Assembly (NCBI GenBank): GCA_964578935.1
Contig: CAZOEW010000163.1
Coordinates: 1-8,447 of the forward strand
Length of the DNA stretch: 8,447 nt
Direction of reading: 5' to 3'
Source of the DNA: JAQYVL01 sp964578935
GTDB taxonomy: Bacteria; Desulfobacterota; Desulfobacteria; Desulfobacterales; SURF-7
Shown here: piece after piece, positions 6,157 to 8,447 of the stretch
How positions within the stretch are numbered: position 1 is the stretch's first letter
How the letters are laid out: each line of letters starts with the position of its first letter
Notes under the pieces: generated by a model
What the model was told of the DNA's origin: nothing
What the model saw: only the letters and a program-made list of their open reading frames with translations
Database searches by the model: none
Made by a program: the position numbers and the translations under genes

Positions 6157-6195
6157 AAAAACTGCCGGGCCTCCCAAACTGTCAGAGCCCGGCAG
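6157..6195 (-). terminator. Intrinsic terminator of the GDSL lipoprotein gene
   Basis: On the minus strand a perfect 9-base GC-rich stem, CTGCCGGGC (6195-6187) with GCCCGGCAG (6170-6162), has a 16-base loop and is followed directly by TTTTT (6161-6157). It begins 9 bases after the stop codon at 6205. Position and form are those of a rho-independent terminator. Confidence 0.8.
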
Positions 6196-6204
6196 AAATC
6201 TGTT

Positions 6205-6870
6205 TTAACGATACACGTTTTGAGCAACCATCTCATTCCAGATCAGATTGGCCAGAATGTAAGAACCATCATAGGTGGGATGAATGTCATCTGATTTAAT
6301 GTGGATGGGGAAGATATCCGCTCTCGGATCCACCAGGAACGCATCCATATTGGTGGAGCCGAAGATGCCCGGATACGCATAGTCATAGCAGTAGTCGATG
6401 GCTTCGTTTTTCTCAAGCTCATCGCCCTTGACATGATAGTATCCCAGCCAGATGCAGTCATTTGGCGGGCCCGTGTACATTTTCTGCAGCATCACTTCCA
6501 TCTTGTCGCCGATGTAATTGATGACATTTATGCATCCCGAGGTCAACGGATCGGAGTCGCAATCCATGGTGCCCTGAAGAATGTCATTCGCCCCACCGTC
6601 GGCGATAATGGTTTTCAGCGTTGATCTTCCAAGGGCTGTATTCAACTGGCTGTCGATGGCGGCAATTTTAGCCCCGCTCACCGAACGATCCTTGTAGCCT
6701 TTTCCGGATAAGGATTTTAAAACCGTACGAATGTCACCGGATAAATCAAAAACCGAGTCCCCGATGATCTGGACATCCCATTCATCTGCGCTGGGATTGT
6801 TCATGTCCCAGGAGCATCCTGCCATTGCCACGACCATCATGATCGCCACTAACATTCCGAAAAATCTCAT
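6205..6870 (-). CDS. SGNH/GDSL-family hydrolase lipoprotein
   Basis: A 221-residue predicted lipoprotein. A signal peptide of about 18 residues ends in the lipobox MAGC, with C19 as the lipidated residue. Serine at +2 does not signal inner-membrane retention under the E. coli rule, so outer-membrane placement is plausible. The SGNH blocks are visible in order: block I IIGDSVFD with catalytic S39, block II G66 (SVSGAKI), block III GGANDI with N95, and block V DDIHPTYDGS with H197 and probably D194. Members are esterases, lipases, or deacylases of polysaccharide or peptidoglycan. The substrate here is not evident. A cysteine-containing insert (TMDCDSDPLTSGC, C104 and C113) between blocks III and V may hold a disulfide. 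The start is firm, with AAAGGAGG 7 bases before the ATG, and a terminator follows the stop. It appears to be a single-gene transcript. Confidence 0.88.
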   Translation of the reverse strand: MRFFGMLVAIMMVVAMAGCSWDMNNPSADEWDVQIIGDSVFDLSGDIRTVLKSLSGKGYKDRSVSGAKIAAIDSQLNTALGRSTLKTIIADGGANDILQGTMDCDSDPLTSGCINVINYIGDKMEVMLQKMYTGPPNDCIWLGYYHVKGDELEKNEAIDYCYDYAYPGIFGSTNMDAFLVDPRADIFPIHIKSDDIHPTYDGSYILANLIWNEMVAQNVYR

Positions 6871-7049
6871 GGTGCTGCCTCCTTTTTTCGTTGACTTAAT
6901 GAGTGTTTATACAATGCCGATTGCAGATGCTGATCCAAATATTCTGCAAACCATCTCTTTCAGCTTCCGAGTGATCCGGAAACGGAAAAACGATTTAACG
7001 TATTAATTTTTAAAGATCATTTGCAACAAAAACCCGGGTTCATCTATAG

Positions 7050-7076
7050 ACAGTGTGTCTTTTAAGCAAACACTGT
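7050..7076. repeat. Inverted repeat, possible operator or hairpin
   Basis: ACAGTGT (7050-7056) pairs perfectly with ACACTGT (7070-7076) across 13 bases. It lies about 180 bases upstream of the GDSL gene start. It has no T-run beside it, so an operator or RNA hairpin is more likely than a terminator. Confidence 0.3.
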
Positions 7077-7345
7077 TCAGTCATCCTAAAAACTGTTTAT
7101 CCATATATAAAAAATATTCAAAATGCAACACCAAAAAAACATGGAAGAAATATGGAGAAAAACCAGCTATTTTCAGCCGGACGACCGCAGGCAGGCCTGA
7201 TGAATTTTTTGATACTTCAGATTCAATTTCAAATGGTTATCCTTCCATTATCCAGTTGACCTGATACCGGCGGTTCCCGGAACTTCGGAGAAATCATTTC
7301 GATTGAAACGGAGAGAAGCCATTTCGACCGGTTCGCCCAACCTGA

Positions 7346-7687
7346 CGTTCCGATTCACGACAGATCTATTTTCGGTTCATCGAACCCTATTCTCCTCGAT
7401 GGACAACCGGTTGGCCGCTGCTTAAAAAGAAAAATCTCCGGTTGATGGATTTCAAATCTCCACAGGTAACTTTGGAATTGACAAAAACGCAATTATCGGA
7501 TATGAACAATGTTTATAGGCAGTTGTTTGTTTTCCTGCCGCTGATAATTTTGATATTCGATCGCTATGTTGCTTATCAAAAATCGTATCGCAACCGATGG
7601 GATACGCCGGGTCATACAGATAGTTATCGACAGATGGGGCGGAAAGAATGTTGTGCAACCGACAAAAAAGAGCGGGTATCCGCTTGA
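7346..7687 (+). pseudogene. Possible 3' remnant of a decayed membrane-protein gene
   Basis: An open frame of 113 codons has no start near its head; the first usable ones are TTG 7442 and ATG 7445. The translation looks protein-like. It has an aromatic start (QIYFRFIEPYSPRW), a stretch with LMDFKSPQVTLELTKTQ, then one membrane segment, LFVFLPLIILIF, followed by a basic tail QKSYRNR. A hydrophobic helix with an Arg/Lys end is a common C-terminus, for example in auxiliary subunits of ABC exporters such as GldG, but the likeness is slight. Upstream in the same frame are three stops, all TGA, at 7262, 7304 and 7343. The frame also overlaps the start of the next gene by 40 bases. It may be a degraded gene or only a chance frame. 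Confidence 0.28.
7478..7506 (+). promoter_or_regulatory. Sigma70-type promoter for the 223-residue lipoprotein
   Basis: A perfect TTGACA -35 at 7478-7483 is followed after exactly 17 bases by TATGAA at 7501-7506, four of six matches to the -10 consensus. Transcription would begin near 7513, giving a leader of about 135 bases to the lipoprotein start at 7648. Confidence 0.45.
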
Positions 7688-8319
7688 ACTACTTATTGTT
7701 TTTCGCGATTTTCCTGCAATTTTTTCTTGCGGGATGTGGATCTGAAGGGGGCGATTATGACGGAGATTTTGACCGAGATTTCGCCACAGGAATAAAACCC
7801 GAAATCATTGACGCAACGCTGATCGATGAAAACGGAGACGAAATTGAATCCCAGGTGATTAACGGTAACCTGGTCATCATGCCCAGAGAGGGCCAGAAAA
7901 TCGGATTCGAGATCGTTTTCAAGACTTCCCGCGATGTGACCGCCGAAGTTATCGTAAGCCAGTACACACCAATGGATCTGCTCTATCAGGAAGAACCGGT
8001 ATACTGTGACGAAGGGCCTGAATGTCCGGACCCGGAAAAGGGAGAGATATCTTACTACGGAGAAGAGATCTATTCCGGTACGCCTTATTACGGACCTCAA
8101 CGTTTTTCGGTTCCGACTCAACCTGAAGGCAGCGAAGAGATAGAAGATGAAGATTATGATGTCACGGAAGAAGCGCAGTACAACCAGCATTACCTGAAAA
8201 TACGTTTTTTTTATACAGTGGATCAGCTTGGATACGACAGGATGTTTCGATTTCAGGTTGAAGACAGTGCCGGTTATATCAGCAGACATCTGATCATCTA
8301 CACAAAGATTCCGCTTTAA
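7648..8319 (+). CDS. Unrecognised acidic lipoprotein
   Basis: A 223-residue protein whose N-terminus is a lipoprotein signal: a basic region (RQKR), a hydrophobic core (LLFFAIFLQFF) and the lipobox LAGC with C30 as the lipidated residue. Glycine follows, so outer-membrane targeting is plausible. The mature part starts with an Asp/Gly-rich stretch (residues about 32-45, DYDGDFDRDF) that could bind calcium or act as a flexible spacer. Beta-rich sequence follows (IDATLIDENGDEIE, GNLVIMPREGQKIGFEIVF), then a tyrosine-rich acidic section with two cysteines (C119 and C125). The C-terminal segment HYLKIRFFYTVDQLGYDRMFRFQVEDSAGY suggests an immunoglobulin-like or other beta sandwich. I know no family for it. 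The start at 7648 lacks a strong ribosome binding site. A TTG at 7684 is an alternative, but it would remove the basic region. The gene has its own likely promoter and precedes another plus-strand gene. Confidence 0.75.
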   Translation: MLCNRQKRAGIRLNYLLFFAIFLQFFLAGCGSEGGDYDGDFDRDFATGIKPEIIDATLIDENGDEIESQVINGNLVIMPREGQKIGFEIVFKTSRDVTAEVIVSQYTPMDLLYQEEPVYCDEGPECPDPEKGEISYYGEEIYSGTPYYGPQRFSVPTQPEGSEEIEDEDYDVTEEAQYNQHYLKIRFFYTVDQLGYDRMFRFQVEDSAGYISRHLIIYTKIPL

Positions 8320-8373
8320 TTGATCGTAACGCATAACACTATGCCGTACATGCTCTCCATGGAGGTTTCGTAC

Positions 8374-8447
8374 ATGCCAGCACATCAAGATGACAATGCC
8401 CATAAAACCAATGGAAGTCATGCTGCTTTATGGCTCATCTGCATCGT
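8374..8447 (+). CDS. 5' end of a probable membrane-protein gene, cut by the window edge
   Basis: Twenty-four codons are present. A polar, histidine-containing start (MPAHQDDNAHK) is followed by a turn to hydrophobic residues (HAALWLICI), as if a first membrane helix were beginning. GGAGGT lies 7 bases before the ATG at 8374 and favours that start. In-frame ATGs at 8350 and 8359 are alternatives without such support. The ribosome binding site lies within a perfect palindrome, CTCCATGGAG (8355-8364). The gap from the lipoprotein stop is 54 bases with no strong terminator, so the two genes may be cotranscribed. The family cannot be named from this fragment. Confidence 0.55.
   Translation, partial: MPAHQDDNAHKTNGSHAALWLICI

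Larger units (their letters stand above)
6871..7647. other. Long intergenic region between divergent lipoprotein genes
   Basis: This 777-base gap separates the minus-strand GDSL lipoprotein from the plus-strand lipoprotein. The first 250 bases are AT-rich and should contain the GDSL promoter. TATAAA on the minus strand at 6911-6906 is a possible -10, but I found no matching -35. An inverted repeat lies at 7050-7076. From 7265 to 7440 the base composition becomes gene-like, with imperfect direct repeats (7286-7302 and 7309-7327, both starting CGGAGA and ending ATTTCGA) and a palindrome CAACCGGTTG at 7404-7413. A possible decayed ORF and a plus-strand promoter occupy 7346-7647. No RNA gene was recognised. 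Confidence 0.6.

Noticed and set aside
7053..7264. Two overlapping frames of about 68 codons in the intergenic region
   Set aside because: They begin at GTG codons without ribosome binding sites and have low-complexity, AT-driven composition.
7262..7345. Selenocysteine or other TGA recoding to join the open frames
   Set aside because: There are three closely spaced TGAs, no clear hairpin directly after them, and no known selenoprotein motif; decay or chance is simpler.
7371..7385. T-arm-like GGTTC/GAACC repeat suggesting a tRNA
   Set aside because: The loop is only 3 bases, and no acceptor, D or anticodon arm is found around it.
7693..8421. 242-codon frame on the minus strand
   Set aside because: It is antisense to the lipoprotein, which has a convincing lipobox and ribosome context; the antisense product resembles nothing known.

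Overview
The window looks like bacterial chromosomal DNA, roughly half GC with AT-rich gaps. It comes from a Gram-negative anaerobe or facultative anaerobe; a sulfate- or sulfur-metabolising deltaproteobacterium (Desulfobacterota) is the best guess. That guess rests on a solitary, cytoplasmic molybdopterin enzyme next to a Zn-dependent dehydrogenase and a TetR regulator, and on several lipoproteins and membrane-anchored envelope proteins. No rRNA, tRNA, CRISPR array or insertion sequence was seen.

Left half (about 1-4160, all minus strand, read right to left): a TetR-family regulator, a 26-codon small ORF with a very strong ribosome binding site, a 697-residue molybdenum/tungsten bis-MGD oxidoreductase related to acetylene hydratase, a 342-residue zinc-dependent medium-chain alcohol dehydrogenase, and the first eight codons of a further gene that leaves the window. 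Spacing and ribosome binding sites suggest one operon. The Mo/W enzyme has no Tat signal, and no electron-transfer subunit gene is visible. A plausible reading is that it adds oxygen or water to an organic substrate, the dehydrogenase oxidises the resulting alcohol, and the TetR protein senses a pathway compound.

Middle (about 4100-5950): a divergent promoter region, then a membrane-anchored DUF1573 protein on the plus strand with a long leader. This gene converges, with a 10-base gap, on an unrecognised minus-strand protein that has an N-terminal membrane anchor and a Pro/Glu-rich linker.

Right half (about 5950-8447): three consecutive hairpins, including two T-tailed ones facing each other, then a minus-strand SGNH/GDSL-hydrolase lipoprotein. 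A 777-base gap follows, holding a good plus-strand promoter and a possible decayed ORF. After it come an unrecognised plus-strand lipoprotein and the start of another plus-strand gene, probably a membrane protein, that runs off the right edge. Except for the SGNH fold and DUF1573, the envelope proteins here could not be assigned a function.
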